DNA of 26,984 nucleotides, from assembly GCA_003151595.1 (NCBI GenBank), contig PLXW01000030.1, forward strand, positions 1 to 26,984, read 5' to 3'. Below, in pieces: positions 15,991 to 25,790 of the stretch. How positions within the stretch are numbered: the stretch's first letter is position 1; each line of letters opens with the position of its first letter. Below the pieces are notes generated by a model that saw only the letters and a program-made list of their open reading frames with translations, did no database searches and had not been told where the DNA came from. The DNA comes from Myxococcales bacterium. GTDB lineage: Bacteria > Myxococcota > Polyangia > Polyangiales > Polyangiaceae. Made by a program: the position numbers and the translations under genes.

Positions 15991-16370
15991 TGTCGGGCGC
16001 CGCGCTCGACGACGTCTGCGTGCTCGTCGTCGACGATGACGAGGGGATTCGCGAATCGCTGCGTGAGGTGGTGGAGATGGTGGGGTGCTCGGCCATTCTA
16101 GCGGCGAGCGGCGAGGAAGCGCTGGCGGTGCTGGCGACGCATCGTCCCTGCCTCGTAATTCTCGATCTCATGATGCCCACAATGACCGGCACCGAGATGC
16201 TCGAAGAGATGCGCAAGACCCCCGACCTCGCCTCGTTGCCGGTGGTCATTTCCACTTCCGCTCCGGCGCTGGCCCCGGCGGGGGTCCCCGTCCTGTCGAA
16301 GCCGATCGACATCGCAGCACTCTGGGTGTGGATGCGTCGAACCTGTCATTGCACCGTCGCCGCGACTTGA
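15990..16370 (+). CDS. Single-domain response regulator
   Basis: This 126-residue protein's ATG shares one base with the kinase stop (TGATG), a sign of translational coupling. It is a receiver domain with acidic pocket VLVVDDDEG, phospho-acceptor Asp59 in VILDLMMP, Thr/Ser in VISTSAP and Lys in VLSKPID. The segment between the Thr and Lys is unusually short (SAPALAPAGVPVLSKP), so the alpha4 region is reduced. There is no output domain. It may carry phosphate from the MEDS kinase to another protein or compete with the NtrC-type activator for it. Confidence 0.9.
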   Translation: MSGAALDDVCVLVVDDDEGIRESLREVVEMVGCSAILAASGEEALAVLATHRPCLVILDLMMPTMTGTEMLEEMRKTPDLASLPVVISTSAPALAPAGVPVLSKPIDIAALWVWMRRTCHCTVAAT

Positions 16371-16390
16371 ATCACAGAAGGAGATTTCAC

Positions 16391-17812
<1,422 letters not shown>

Positions 17813-17828
17813 TCGCGCAGCGAGAGCG

Positions 17829-18614
17829 TCAGAACGTCAGAGCGAGCGTGTTCTTGATCTCCGCGTCGGCGGTCTTCACGTCCGTCGGCGGGGCGCTGTC
17901 GTAGCGGACCGTCCCGCTGATGCTTGCTGTCAGTAGCTTCGTGATCTTGAACGTCGCGATGCTCTCGCTGAGCACCCGCACGTTTCCGTAGTCCGGGATC
18001 GCGGGCTGAGCGTAGAGCGTCGTGGCGACGATCACGCGCTCGTCCACCTGCCACTGCACGGTCGCGTACGTGTTCCACCGCTGCCAGAGCTGCACGCTCT
18101 CATCGGGAGCGCCGGGCGCGACCTTGATGGCGTCGCGCTCCAGCATGTACGACGTGCCGAGGTAGACGTCGAAGTCCTGCGGAACAGCGGTGTGCACGAT
18201 CTGAAAGCGGGGACCGATGCCGAGGAGGCTGCGGAGCGCGAGCCGCTGAAACTGATCGCTCTGCGCCTGCGCGAAGACCTCGCCCCAGACCCCCGGCGTG
18301 ACCTCGTAGTTGTACCGAGCGTGCGCGAACGTCTTGTTGACCGAGGTGACACCGCCGTAGCGCGAATAGTCGGCGCGCGCGTAGGCGAAGGCGAGATGAC
18401 GCTCGCTCGCCACGCCGCCTCCGATCCCGCCGCCGGCCGCGATGCCTTCGGTGTTCCCTGCGTCGGCCGTCAACGAGCCTTCCAGGAGGAACGTGTAACC
18501 GACGACCTTCACGCGCTTGCGAAGGTTCTCGGTGTTGACCTGAGCGCGCGCCACGCCGCTCGTCGCCAGCGCGAGCGCGAGCGACAGCGTGGGAATGCAC
18601 ACGGTTCGACTCAC
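17829..18614 (-). CDS. DUF481-family outer-membrane protein
   Basis: This 261-residue protein starts at GTG 18614 with AGGAGAA 10 bases upstream. A clear signal peptide ends GVARAQ (about residue 25). The rest is a beta-barrel pattern of alternating strands (EGSLTADAGNTEG, YARADYSRYGG, ARYNYEVTPGVWGEVFAQAQ, DFDVYLGTSYMLERD, YATVQWQVDERV) ending in ALTF with a terminal Phe. This matches the DUF481 (YdiY-like, salt-induced outer-membrane protein) family, whose function is poorly known. It converges with the NtrC-type activator gene, 16 bases apart, and has a good sigma-54-type promoter. Confidence 0.88.
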   Translation of the reverse strand: MSRTVCIPTLSLALALATSGVARAQVNTENLRKRVKVVGYTFLLEGSLTADAGNTEGIAAGGGIGGGVASERHLAFAYARADYSRYGGVTSVNKTFAHARYNYEVTPGVWGEVFAQAQSDQFQRLALRSLLGIGPRFQIVHTAVPQDFDVYLGTSYMLERDAIKVAPGAPDESVQLWQRWNTYATVQWQVDERVIVATTLYAQPAIPDYGNVRVLSESIATFKITKLLTASISGTVRYDSAPPTDVKTADAEIKNTLALTF

Positions 18615-18643
18615 GCGATCCAGGTTCTCCTGCGGTCGGGGCC

Positions 18644-18659
18644 AGCAGGCGGCGTGCCA
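18644..18659 (-). promoter_or_regulatory. Sigma-54-type promoter of the DUF481 gene
   Basis: Reading down the minus strand: TGGCACG (-24), four bases, CTGCT (-12), with C before TGG. It is close to the TGGCACG-N4-TTGCW consensus, with exact GG-GC spacing. The predicted start near 18633 falls directly before the AGGAGAA ribosome site, giving a leader of about 19 bases. It lies within the 67-base gap after the upstream response regulator gene. Confidence 0.7.
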
Positions 18660-18681
18660 GGTACCGCCCGGTTCTCGAATG

Positions 18682-19044
18682 TCAGATCGCGTGTTTCGCG
18701 ACGATCGCGAGGAGGTCTTCGAGCGTCATCGGCTTTCGGATGAACGCGCTCACGCCGAGCTCGCGGGCGCGATCGTCGGCGCGGGCGTCGGCGGTCAGGA
18801 GAACGATGGGGATGCCGATGGGCTCGCGCTTTCGGAGCTCCTCGCAGAAGGCGACGCCGTTCATCACCGGCATCATGAAATCCAGGAGCACCAGCGACGG
18901 CCGCTCGCGCGACAGATAGTCCAGCGCCTCTTTGCCGTTGTACGCCTGCGCGATGACGTACCCCTCGTCTTCGAGCGCGTCCTTCAGCGACTCTTGGATT
19001 CCGTCGTCGTCCTCGACGATCAAGACGATCTTGCGCTCAGGCAA
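18682..19044 (-). CDS. Single-domain response regulator
   Basis: This 120-residue CheY-like receiver has acidic pocket VLIVEDDDG, phospho-acceptor Asp55 in LVLLDFMMPVM, Thr in VLLTADA and Lys in FIRKPM. The TTG at 19044 (rc of CAA) is chosen because GGAGG is 6-7 bases upstream and no better start lies nearby. The start overlaps the end of the receiver-kinase gene by 8 bases, so the two are an operon and the kinase is its likely partner. No output domain is present. Confidence 0.9.
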   Translation of the reverse strand: MPERKIVLIVEDDDGIQESLKDALEDEGYVIAQAYNGKEALDYLSRERPSLVLLDFMMPVMNGVAFCEELRKREPIGIPIVLLTADARADDRARELGVSAFIRKPMTLEDLLAIVAKHAI

Positions 19045-20263
19045 GGGTGCCTCCGACGGCCGGCGCCGCGCTCTGCTGGCGAAGCGGCAGCTCGACGAAG
19101 AACGACGACCCCTGCCCGGCTTCGCTGACGACGCGGATCGTTCCCCCGTGCGCCTCGACGATCTGGCGCGCGATCCACAGACCTAGCCCGAAGCCTCCAT
19201 AATGACGATCGGGCACTGCGCGCTCGAACTTCCCGAAGATGCGCGCCTGGTGCTCGGGGGAAATACCGGAGCCCTTGTCGGTCACAGTCAGGTGCGCGGC
19301 GTGCTCGTCGGCCGAGACGGAGACGGAGACAGGCTTGCCTTCGCCGAACTTTACCGCGTTCGAGATCAGGTTGCCGACGACCGTCTCGATCCGAAAACGA
19401 TCCCAGGTACCGATCGCCGGGTGCGTATCGAGGACGACCTCGGCGTTGGACCGCTGCCCGAGGGCGCTCGACTGAGCGACCACGTCGGCCGCGATCTCGG
19501 CGAGATCGACCGTCTCGCGAGAGAGAGTCAGGCAGTCACCGGTGATCCGCGCGACGTCGAGCAAGTTTTGCACGAGCGCGCCCAGGCGCGAGACCTGGCG
19601 CCCGATGACGTCGACGTTCGCGGCGAGAGACTCCACCGGTTTCGTGGCGAGCGTCCCGCGTCGGTTGGCTCGCTCGAGCGACTGCACGGTGAGCTGCAAC
19701 GACGTGAGCGGGGTACGAAGCTCGTGAGCGGCGATCGCCAGGAACGTGTCGCGCGCCTGCACGGCCTCACGCAGCTCTGCGAGCAGTCTCTCGCGCTCGA
19801 CTTCGGCGCTCCGGCGCTCGGCGACTTGATCGCGACGCAGCGACGCCTCGTGCAGCTCGCGCGCAATCGCGGGGAGCAAGCGCGCCAGCTTGTCTTTCAC
19901 GACGAAGTCGCGCGCGCCCGCCCGCATGCACTCCACGGCGGTCTCTTCCCCGATCGTGCCCGACACGATGATGAACGGGATGTCGACGCCTCTCTCTTTG
20001 ACCACCGCCAGGGCCTCGTGTGCGCTGAACTCGGGCATGGAGAAGTCGGAGAGGACCAGATCCCAGTCCTTGCCGGCGATCGCCGTTCGCATAGCCTCGC
20101 GGGTCTGAACCGTCTCGTGGATGATCGAGTACCCGCCGCGACGAAGCTCTCGGAGAAGAAGCAGCGCGTCGCTCTCGCTATCCTCCACCATCAGGACGCG
20201 CAGCGTCGTCTTCGGTGATTCTCCGTCGACCACGAGCGTCATTGTAAGGGGAAGTCGAGGCAC
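19037..20263 (-). CDS. Receiver-histidine kinase hybrid with N-terminal receiver
   Basis: This is a 408-residue protein. The receiver (about 21-138) has LMVEDSESD, Asp73 in LVLSDFSMPEF, and the IVSGTIGEETAVECM segment with Lys in VVKDKL, typical of receiver-first kinases. A coiled coil (140-172) leads to the phospho-His helix FLAIAAHELRTPLTSLQ (His180), then the N-box NLISNAVKFGEG, G1 DKGSGISPEH and G2 GGFGLGLWIARQI. It has no membrane span, so it is probably controlled by phosphorylation from another kinase. The start is uncertain: GTG 20263 has a modest AGGTG site; ATG 20242 removes 7 residues and has none. The next gene overlaps its end. It is divergent from the Rcp1-like regulator. Confidence 0.92.
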   Translation of the reverse strand: MPRLPLTMTLVVDGESPKTTLRVLMVEDSESDALLLLRELRRGGYSIIHETVQTREAMRTAIAGKDWDLVLSDFSMPEFSAHEALAVVKERGVDIPFIIVSGTIGEETAVECMRAGARDFVVKDKLARLLPAIARELHEASLRRDQVAERRSAEVERERLLAELREAVQARDTFLAIAAHELRTPLTSLQLTVQSLERANRRGTLATKPVESLAANVDVIGRQVSRLGALVQNLLDVARITGDCLTLSRETVDLAEIAADVVAQSSALGQRSNAEVVLDTHPAIGTWDRFRIETVVGNLISNAVKFGEGKPVSVSVSADEHAAHLTVTDKGSGISPEHQARIFGKFERAVPDRHYGGFGLGLWIARQIVEAHGGTIRVVSEAGQGSSFFVELPLRQQSAAPAVGGTLA

Positions 20264-20376
20264 GCGACACCTGAGCAGCCTTGCTTCACGGTAGAGGTGC
20301 GCATGTAGCGGGGACGACCGGCCGAGTTTCGTTTCATACTGACGGCCTTACGGCGAGCGCACTGGAGAATATTTTC

Positions 20377-20823
20377 ATGAACGACAAGTCGATCCTCCTC
20401 GTCGAAGACAACAAGGACGACGAGCTGCTCACGCTCCGCGCTCTCAAGAAGAATCGGATCGTGAACGAGGTCATCGTCGCCCACGACGGCGCAGAGGCTC
20501 TCGACTACCTATTCGGTACGGGGCTCTATGCCGGACGGGACTCGAGCGTTGTCCCACAGCTCGTCCTGCTCGACCTGAATCTGCCGCGCATCGGCGGCCT
20601 CGACGTGCTCCGTCGCGTGCGAAGCGACGAGCGAACCAAGCTGCTCTCGGTCGTCGTCCTCACGTCGTCGAAGGAAGAGGAAGACATCATTCGAAGCTAC
20701 TCGCTCGGCGCCAACAGCTACGTGCGCAAGCCCGTCGACTTCGCGGAGTTCACCGAAGCGGTTCGGACGCTCGGTCTCTTCTGGCTGCTGCTCAATGAAG
20801 CGGCCCCGACGCATCGGAAGTAG
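20377..20823 (+). CDS. Rcp1-like single-domain response regulator
   Basis: This 148-residue protein starts at ATG 20377 with GGAGA 9 bases upstream. The receiver has ILLVEDNKDDELLTLRALK, phospho-acceptor Asp66 in LVLLDLNLPRIGG, VVVLTSSKEEEDI and Lys in YVRKPVD. The inserted segment FGTGLYAGRDSSVVPQ before the Asp strand is typical of the Rcp1/phytochrome-partner subclass. The C-terminal helix FWLLLNEAAP also fits. It diverges from the receiver-kinase gene with 113 bases between starts and may be its partner. Confidence 0.92.
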   Translation: MNDKSILLVEDNKDDELLTLRALKKNRIVNEVIVAHDGAEALDYLFGTGLYAGRDSSVVPQLVLLDLNLPRIGGLDVLRRVRSDERTKLLSVVVLTSSKEEEDIIRSYSLGANSYVRKPVDFAEFTEAVRTLGLFWLLLNEAAPTHRK

Positions 20824-20937
20824 TCACCGGTCGCGCTTCGCGTCCGCTCTCACCGAACGAATCCCGGCACAGCTGTCGGCGCTCGTACCCGCGCGCACTC
20901 AGATTGCCGGGTTGCTCTTTGGAGACGTGCGGCTCCG

Positions 20938-22278
20938 ATGTCTTCGCGCGACGCACCACGTATGCGCGTTCCGCTCGTCGGCCTGGTCGTCGCCTTCTCG
21001 CCACCCGTTCTCGTTTCCATTCTCGTCTCAAGTCTCGTCTCCTGCTCTTCGGCGAAGAGCGAGTCGGGTTTCGGGACTCAGGGAAACGGAAACGGGAACG
21101 GCGCCACGACCGTCCCCTCGGGCGACGCCGGGAACGGTGGCTTGGGCGACAACGGCAACCCTCCACCGTCCCTGGGCGGCAGCCTCATCGACGGCGGAAG
21201 CGGCGACGCCGCCGGTACGACCACGACCGACGGCGGATTCGCCTGCGTGAAGAACACCTCGCAGTACGACATCCCAGGCAACAACTGCGACGACGACGAC
21301 GACGGCAAGGTCGACAACGTCCTGGTCTGCGACGGCAGTCTCACCGCCGCCGGGGTCGCCGGCGATTTCCTGAGCGCCATGGGCGTGTGCCGCGTTTCGT
21401 CCGACGCCAATCACTGGGGCATCGTCTCCGCGAGCTACACGAACGGTCACACGCAGACGACGGCCGGCCCCGACAACTTCGGCGAGCAGCACGGCATCCT
21501 CAGCACGTTCGGAAGCGTGATCGTCCCGCGCGAAGGCTACGCGTTCGGTGTCCTGAGCTCGGGCTCGGCTTCGGCCACCGACTCGGACAACGGCCCCAAC
21601 TTCAAGGGGATCAAGGGCGGGATGCAGACGACGAGCGGCGACGTGCCGACCGGTTTTCCGAAGTCGTCCGGGACCTGCGCCGTCGGCACCGACGTGAACG
21701 ACGTCATCGATCTCAAGGTTCAGATTCGCGTCCCCACGAACGCCAAGGGGCTCTCGTTCGATTTCGATTTCTGGTCCGGCGAGTGGCCCGAGTACGTCTG
21801 CACGAGCTTCAACGACTCGTTCATCGCGTACCTGTCGTCGAAGGCGTTCAACAACGGCACGCCCGACAACATCTCGTTCGATACGAACGGCAACACGATC
21901 AGCGTGAACAACAACTTCTTCGGTGCGTGCACGCCCGGCGTACAGACGGGGTGCAGCGGCGGAACGACGAGCACCTCTACGTGCGCCGATGGTCCCTCGC
22001 AGCTCGCGGGGACCGGCTTCGACACCGCGAATCCGGCGCAGGCCTACTGCGGCTCGACGAAGAGCACGAGCGGCGGCGCCACGAGCTGGCTCACGTCGCA
22101 AGCTCCGGTGCAGGCGGGTGAGGTCATCTCGCTCGAGTTCCTCATCTGGGACACGGGCGACAACAGCTACGACTCCAGCGTCATCCTCGACAACTTCACG
22201 TGGGTCCCCTCCCCGCTTCCGCCCGTTCCGATCACGCAGCCTTCGCCGCCACCGCCTCCTCCGCCGCCGCCCAAGTGA
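20938..22278 (+). CDS. Choice-of-anchor L domain lipoprotein
   Basis: This 446-residue protein uses ATG 20938 or 20962 (weak ribosome sites for both). The leader ends SSLVSC (Cys36), a good lipobox. A Gly/Asn/Asp-rich linker comes next, then the Ca-type acidic loop PGNNCDDDDDGKVDN (about 114-128) and a long domain (about 130-430) with the pattern of choice-of-anchor L proteins (FLSAMGVC, HWGIVSASYTNG, FDFDFWSGEWPEYVC, NDSFIAYLSS, SLEFLIWDTGDNSYDSSVIL, DNFTW). It ends in a poly-proline tail. Such proteins are surface-bound or secreted, with unknown ligands. It stands next to the FGE-fold gene, which it converges with, 17 bases apart. Confidence 0.88.
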   Translation: MSSRDAPRMRVPLVGLVVAFSPPVLVSILVSSLVSCSSAKSESGFGTQGNGNGNGATTVPSGDAGNGGLGDNGNPPPSLGGSLIDGGSGDAAGTTTTDGGFACVKNTSQYDIPGNNCDDDDDGKVDNVLVCDGSLTAAGVAGDFLSAMGVCRVSSDANHWGIVSASYTNGHTQTTAGPDNFGEQHGILSTFGSVIVPREGYAFGVLSSGSASATDSDNGPNFKGIKGGMQTTSGDVPTGFPKSSGTCAVGTDVNDVIDLKVQIRVPTNAKGLSFDFDFWSGEWPEYVCTSFNDSFIAYLSSKAFNNGTPDNISFDTNGNTISVNNNFFGACTPGVQTGCSGGTTSTSTCADGPSQLAGTGFDTANPAQAYCGSTKSTSGGATSWLTSQAPVQAGEVISLEFLIWDTGDNSYDSSVILDNFTWVPSPLPPVPITQPSPPPPPPPPPK

Positions 22279-22295
22279 TCTGACGAGTCGCTCGC

Positions 22296-23222
22296 TCAGG
22301 GGAGCGCGTCTGCGCTCGCGCAGCATCGGAAGCCGGTCGAGTAGTCGTGGTACGCGAAGTCGTGCGCGATCGTCCGGTACGCGCACGCTTCGCCGTGCTG
22401 ATCGGTGTCGAGCCAGAAGCCCCCCTGGAAGGTGCCGTTCGGATCGGCGGTCCATTCGTCGAGGTTGCCGACCATGTCGTAGACGCCGTAGTCGTTCGTG
22501 CACTCGGCGAACGCGCCGGTCTTGGCGACCGTGCCATCGATCTGATTCAGACGCGGATCGTTGAGCGCGACCGGGCCCCACCCGCTCTTCAGCTCGGCCG
22601 CGTGGAGCACGATCATCGGAGCGACGCCGGAGTCGTGGCATTTCCCGGGCACGCGCGCGGGTCCGTACGGGTAGGCGGTTCCCTGACTCCCCACGCAGGC
22701 CGCGCGCCACTCGACGGGCTGGCAGAGTCGCTTGTGAACGGCGGCGCAGGCGCGCGAAGCCTGCGCGCCGCTGATGTATCCCTGCGGCGTGACGCCGGCG
22801 ACGCTCTGCGCGAGGAGCACGCGATTGGTCGGGGGCGGCGTGAACGGAGACCACGCGCGGAGCGCGCCGTCGTCGCCGCGCTCGACGAGCGAGCCTTCGT
22901 AGCGATCGATGCAAAAGCGGTTGCCGATGCTCGCCATATCGGGCGGGCAATGGGCGTTCGCGATCGGCGGCGAGAGCGTCCCTTCCTCGACGTCGTGGAA
23001 CGTCCCCGGTGCGTAGGCGGACATGACGTGCTCGATGGTGCCCGGGTCGCCGGGCGCGAGTCGTCGCGCCTTGTGCGTGAGCACGGGCGCGAGCGCTTGC
23101 AACGCCGCCGCGACCTGCGCGCGACTCTCGGGGGGCGCCTCTTCGGGCGCCGCCGCGTGCGCGAGCGCGCTGGCGAAGATCGGTGTCGCGAGGAGCAACG
23201 CGCGACGGACGCGACTCGCCAT
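22296..23222 (-). CDS. Secreted FGE/SUMF1-fold (formylglycine-generating enzyme-like) protein
   Basis: This 308-residue protein has ATG 23222 with AAGGGAG upstream inside the preceding gene. The signal peptide (about 1-24) ends LAHAAA. The fold marks are CPPDMASIGNRFCIDRYEGS, YISGAQASRACAAVHKRLC, VEWRAACVG, YPYG, DMVGNLDEWTAD, GGFW and the final YHDYSTGFRCCA. The fold is shared by enzymes and by binding proteins. The classical active-site cysteine pair is not evident, and extra cysteines look like disulfides of an exported protein, so it is more likely a carbohydrate- or partner-binding member. Its gene starts 3 bases after the SRPBCC stop, so they form an operon. Confidence 0.88.
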   Translation of the reverse strand: MASRVRRALLLATPIFASALAHAAAPEEAPPESRAQVAAALQALAPVLTHKARRLAPGDPGTIEHVMSAYAPGTFHDVEEGTLSPPIANAHCPPDMASIGNRFCIDRYEGSLVERGDDGALRAWSPFTPPPTNRVLLAQSVAGVTPQGYISGAQASRACAAVHKRLCQPVEWRAACVGSQGTAYPYGPARVPGKCHDSGVAPMIVLHAAELKSGWGPVALNDPRLNQIDGTVAKTGAFAECTNDYGVYDMVGNLDEWTADPNGTFQGGFWLDTDQHGEACAYRTIAHDFAYHDYSTGFRCCASADALP

Positions 23223-23225
23223 TCG

Positions 23226-23720
23226 CTACGCTCCCTTCTGCGAGAGCTCGACGGTGAGGCTTCGCACGCGCGCCACCATCTCACCGAGCTTCTTCCTGGC
23301 CCCTTCGCGCACGAGGCCGGTGGGGACGAACATCGCCACGGCGACGAACGCGCGATAGGTCACGCGGCTGGCGCGCCCCTCGTCCAGGGACTCGATGCGC
23401 CACCCTCCTCGCACGCGACGCAGGTCGCCGCCGATCTCTCGCCAGATGATCGTTCGCGCCTCGCGATCGAGCGTGCGACGGAGCACGTACCCCACTTCGC
23501 GAACGACGATGTCGACGCGGTACGAGACGTCGAGCGTCGTCGCATCCCCGCCTTGCCCGGCGATGACGCGCGCCTCTTTGATGTCGGGGAAGAGCCGTCC
23601 GAAGTTCGCCGGCGACCACAGGATCTCGAGAAGCGCGTCGGGGGGCACCGGCACCTGGAAGACCGCTTCGAGCCCCTTGGTCCCCTCTTCGTCGGTCACG
23701 TCTCGCGTCGTCGTGTCCAT
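23226..23720 (-). CDS. SRPBCC-superfamily (START/polyketide-cyclase fold) protein
   Basis: This 164-residue protein uses ATG 23720 with GGGAGCG 5 bases before it. The sequence opens EAVFQVPVPPDALLEILWSP, with a strand-helix pattern through LDVSYRVDIVV, RRVRGGWRIES and VTYRAFVAVAMFVPTGL, ending in a long helix (EGARKKLGEMVARVRSLTVEL). This is the lipid/hydrophobic-ligand-binding fold seen in coenzyme Q-binding COQ10/START-like proteins. The ligand cannot be told. It lies first in an operon with the secreted FGE-fold protein and is divergent from the Cys-rich lipoprotein, 78 bases apart. Confidence 0.82.
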   Translation of the reverse strand: MDTTTRDVTDEEGTKGLEAVFQVPVPPDALLEILWSPANFGRLFPDIKEARVIAGQGGDATTLDVSYRVDIVVREVGYVLRRTLDREARTIIWREIGGDLRRVRGGWRIESLDEGRASRVTYRAFVAVAMFVPTGLVREGARKKLGEMVARVRSLTVELSQKGA

Positions 23721-23798
23721 CGGCGCTCCCGCTCCCGGTCTCATGCGCGGTCGCCTGCAGGCTTGCAACTTTCTTCGTGATGCGCGAACTGATTCGTC

Positions 23799-24872
23799 AT
23801 GAAGAGCTTCGGCTTCGCGGCGCTCGTCGCGTTCGTCGCGTTCGTCGTGCTCGTCGCGGGGTGCGGCGGGAGCGAGTTCACGGCGAGCCAGGCGGGCGAC
23901 GACGCCGGCATCGAGGCGGGCCCGAGCGTCACTGGAGTCCAGGCGTGCGGCGACAGCGCGAAGGCGCGCTGCAAGCGGATCGAGGAGTGCTCGCAAGCGC
24001 TCATGGCCACGACGTACGTCGACCAAGGGACGTGCGAGACGCGCATCAAGCTGAGTTGCATCAACGGGCTCTCCGCGCCCAGCGCCGGCGGGACGCCCGA
24101 GGCGATCGAAGCGTGCGCGCTCGCCTACCCCGGCGAGTCGTGCGACGACCTCTTGAACGACAACCCGCCCGCTGCATGTCTTCAGGCGAAAGGGTCGCGC
24201 GCGAACGGCCAGACGTGCGGTTTCCCCGGCCAGTGTCAGACCGGCTTCTGCGCCATCATTCCCGGCAGCCAGTGCGGCGTGTGCGCACCGCTCCCGCGCG
24301 CCGGCGACACATGCACCACGCTCACCACGTGCGGTCAGCTCCTGACGTGTTGGAACGCCACGCTCTTGTGCACCGGCTTCTCCCCGCAAGGCGGCGTGTG
24401 CAACAAGGGGCAGCCGTGCGGCGCAGGGCTCTTCTGCGTCGGGTCGACGAGCGCCGTCAGCGGCACCTGCCAACCTGCCGTGGAGACGCTCAACGCCGCG
24501 TGCGACTCGCAGGCGAAGACGGGCGCCGGGTGCGATCGAAACGCGCTCCTCACGTGCAGCGGTACGAGCAACCAGTGCGTGCCGATCGCGATCGTCGGAG
24601 CCGGACAGCCGTGCGGCTCCGTCAACAAGCAGGTCGCCCTTTGCGGAAGCGCCGGGACCTGCACCACGATCGCCGACGCCGGTGCTGCGCCGCTCGTCGA
24701 CGCGGGGATCAGCGCGGTCGCCAGCCAGGTGTGCGTCGCTGCGGCAGCCGATGGATCGGAGTGCGATCTCGCGGTCGGTCCCGGATGCATCACGCCCGCG
24801 CGATGCATCGCGAACGTCAGCGGCGGGCAAGCCGGCACCTGTCAGTTCGCCGATCCGGCGAAGTGCCAGTAG
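23799..24872 (+). CDS. Cys-rich lipoprotein of the myxobacterial surface type, unknown function
   Basis: This 357-residue protein starts at ATG 23799. The leader MKSFGFAALVAFVAFVVLVAGC has a clean lipobox (Cys22). The mature part has more than 25 cysteines in irregular units such as CKRIEECSQAL, CGFPGQCQTGFC, CTTLTTCGQLLTCWNATLLC, CNKGQPCGAGLFC and CDRNALLTCSG. These resemble the disulfide-rich modules of secreted animal-type proteins and of many myxobacterial lipoproteins. No enzyme motif is seen. Its stop codon directly abuts the stop of the minus-strand Pro-rich gene. Confidence 0.8.
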   Translation: MKSFGFAALVAFVAFVVLVAGCGGSEFTASQAGDDAGIEAGPSVTGVQACGDSAKARCKRIEECSQALMATTYVDQGTCETRIKLSCINGLSAPSAGGTPEAIEACALAYPGESCDDLLNDNPPAACLQAKGSRANGQTCGFPGQCQTGFCAIIPGSQCGVCAPLPRAGDTCTTLTTCGQLLTCWNATLLCTGFSPQGGVCNKGQPCGAGLFCVGSTSAVSGTCQPAVETLNAACDSQAKTGAGCDRNALLTCSGTSNQCVPIAIVGAGQPCGSVNKQVALCGSAGTCTTIADAGAAPLVDAGISAVASQVCVAAAADGSECDLAVGPGCITPARCIANVSGGQAGTCQFADPAKCQ

Positions 24873-24875
24873 CTA
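24870..24875. other. Abutting stop codons of two convergent genes
   Basis: TAG (24870-24872) and CTA (24873-24875) touch, giving the palindrome TAGCTA with no intergenic base. No hairpin separates the genes, so transcripts must run into each other. Confidence 0.8.
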
Positions 24876-25790
24876 GGATTTCGAGGGCGGCGGTGTGCTC
24901 GGTGTGTCCGTGTCTTTGCGCGCGCGATCGCGAAGGCGCAGCATCGCCAGCCCGCCCAGGATCAGCCCAGCCGCGAATGCGCCCGTGATCCCCGAGGCCG
25001 GTCCCCATCCGCCGGCGCGCGCGTCGAGATGCACGCGCGCTTTCTCCGGGAGCGCGAACACGGCGCGCTGGCGCACGTCATAGGAGAGCGCGGCAGGCTC
25101 GGCGATCGGCGCGCTCTCCACCTCGGCCGAGGTGAGCGTGGGCGTCGACTCGTCCGCGGTCTCGGGCGCGCTCATCCCCATCGACTCGAGCCAGTCTTGG
25201 AACGACATTGCCACGACCGGCAGCCGCGTATCCGCGACCGGCTCCTGCGCGACAGGCGGCGGAGCGACGGGTGGAGGCGCGGGCGCCGGCGGCGGAGGCG
25301 CGGGGTTCTGATAGACGACGACCCAAGGTGACGGACCGGCAGAAGGCGGGGGCGGCGAGACGGGAGGAGGCGGCGGAGCAGGAGGAGCGCTCACAGAAGG
25401 GAGGACCGTCGCTTCCGAGCCGTTGTTGAAATAGGCCGAGCCCGGACCGGCGGAGGGCACGGTCGTCGCGGCCGCGCCGTTCGTGAAGTACTCCTTCGCG
25501 TCGGGCCCGGGCGGGAGCGCGCCGTTGTGGGCCGACTGGTAGTTGAGCATCGTGAGGTACTGCATGTACCTGCCGTAGGCGGCCATCTGAGCGAGCGCGA
25601 CGGGTCCGGCATACGGGCTATTGCCGTTCGACGGCGCGCCGTGCTGCGTCGGAACGGCAGGAGGAATCGGGGCCTGCTGTTGCTGCGGTCCGTAACCCCC
25701 GATCGTGATCGTCACCTGCTGCGCGCGTGCAGGCGTGGCGATCGAACCGATCGCGACGAGAAGGACGACCGCGCGCATATCGAAGGTCAC
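24873..25790 (-). CDS. Proline-rich secreted or membrane-anchored protein, unknown function
   Basis: GTG 25790 has GGAGAG 6 bases upstream and gives 305 residues; ATG 25778 gives 301. The signal segment (RAVVLLVAIGSIATPARAQ) is followed by a Gln/Pro-rich part, then two similar units (YFTNGAAATTVPSAGPGS and YFNNGSEATVLPSVS). Long Pro/Ala runs come next, then an ordered part (MSFQDWLESMGMS, SYDVRQRAVFALPEKARVHL) and a C-terminal membrane span (ITGAFAAGLILGGLAMLRL) with a basic end. It may be a tethered envelope or scaffold protein. No family is recognised. Confidence 0.75.
   Translation of the reverse strand: MTFDMRAVVLLVAIGSIATPARAQQVTITIGGYGPQQQQAPIPPAVPTQHGAPSNGNSPYAGPVALAQMAAYGRYMQYLTMLNYQSAHNGALPPGPDAKEYFTNGAAATTVPSAGPGSAYFNNGSEATVLPSVSAPPAPPPPPVSPPPPSAGPSPWVVVYQNPAPPPPAPAPPPVAPPPVAQEPVADTRLPVVAMSFQDWLESMGMSAPETADESTPTLTSAEVESAPIAEPAALSYDVRQRAVFALPEKARVHLDARAGGWGPASGITGAFAAGLILGGLAMLRLRDRARKDTDTPSTPPPSKS

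Noticed and set aside
18696..18710. TCGCGA repeated around CGA upstream of the DUF481 promoter as an activator site
   Set aside because: It lies inside the response regulator coding end, and TCGCGA is a common word in this DNA.
21028..22950. A 640-codon open frame on the minus strand across the choice-of-anchor L gene
   Set aside because: It is Arg-rich and lacks motifs; the plus strand has a lipobox, an acidic loop and a recognisable domain.
22296..23222. True formylglycine-generating sulfatase activator
   Set aside because: No sulfatase gene is present and the classical active-site cysteine pair is not evident, so only the fold is claimed.
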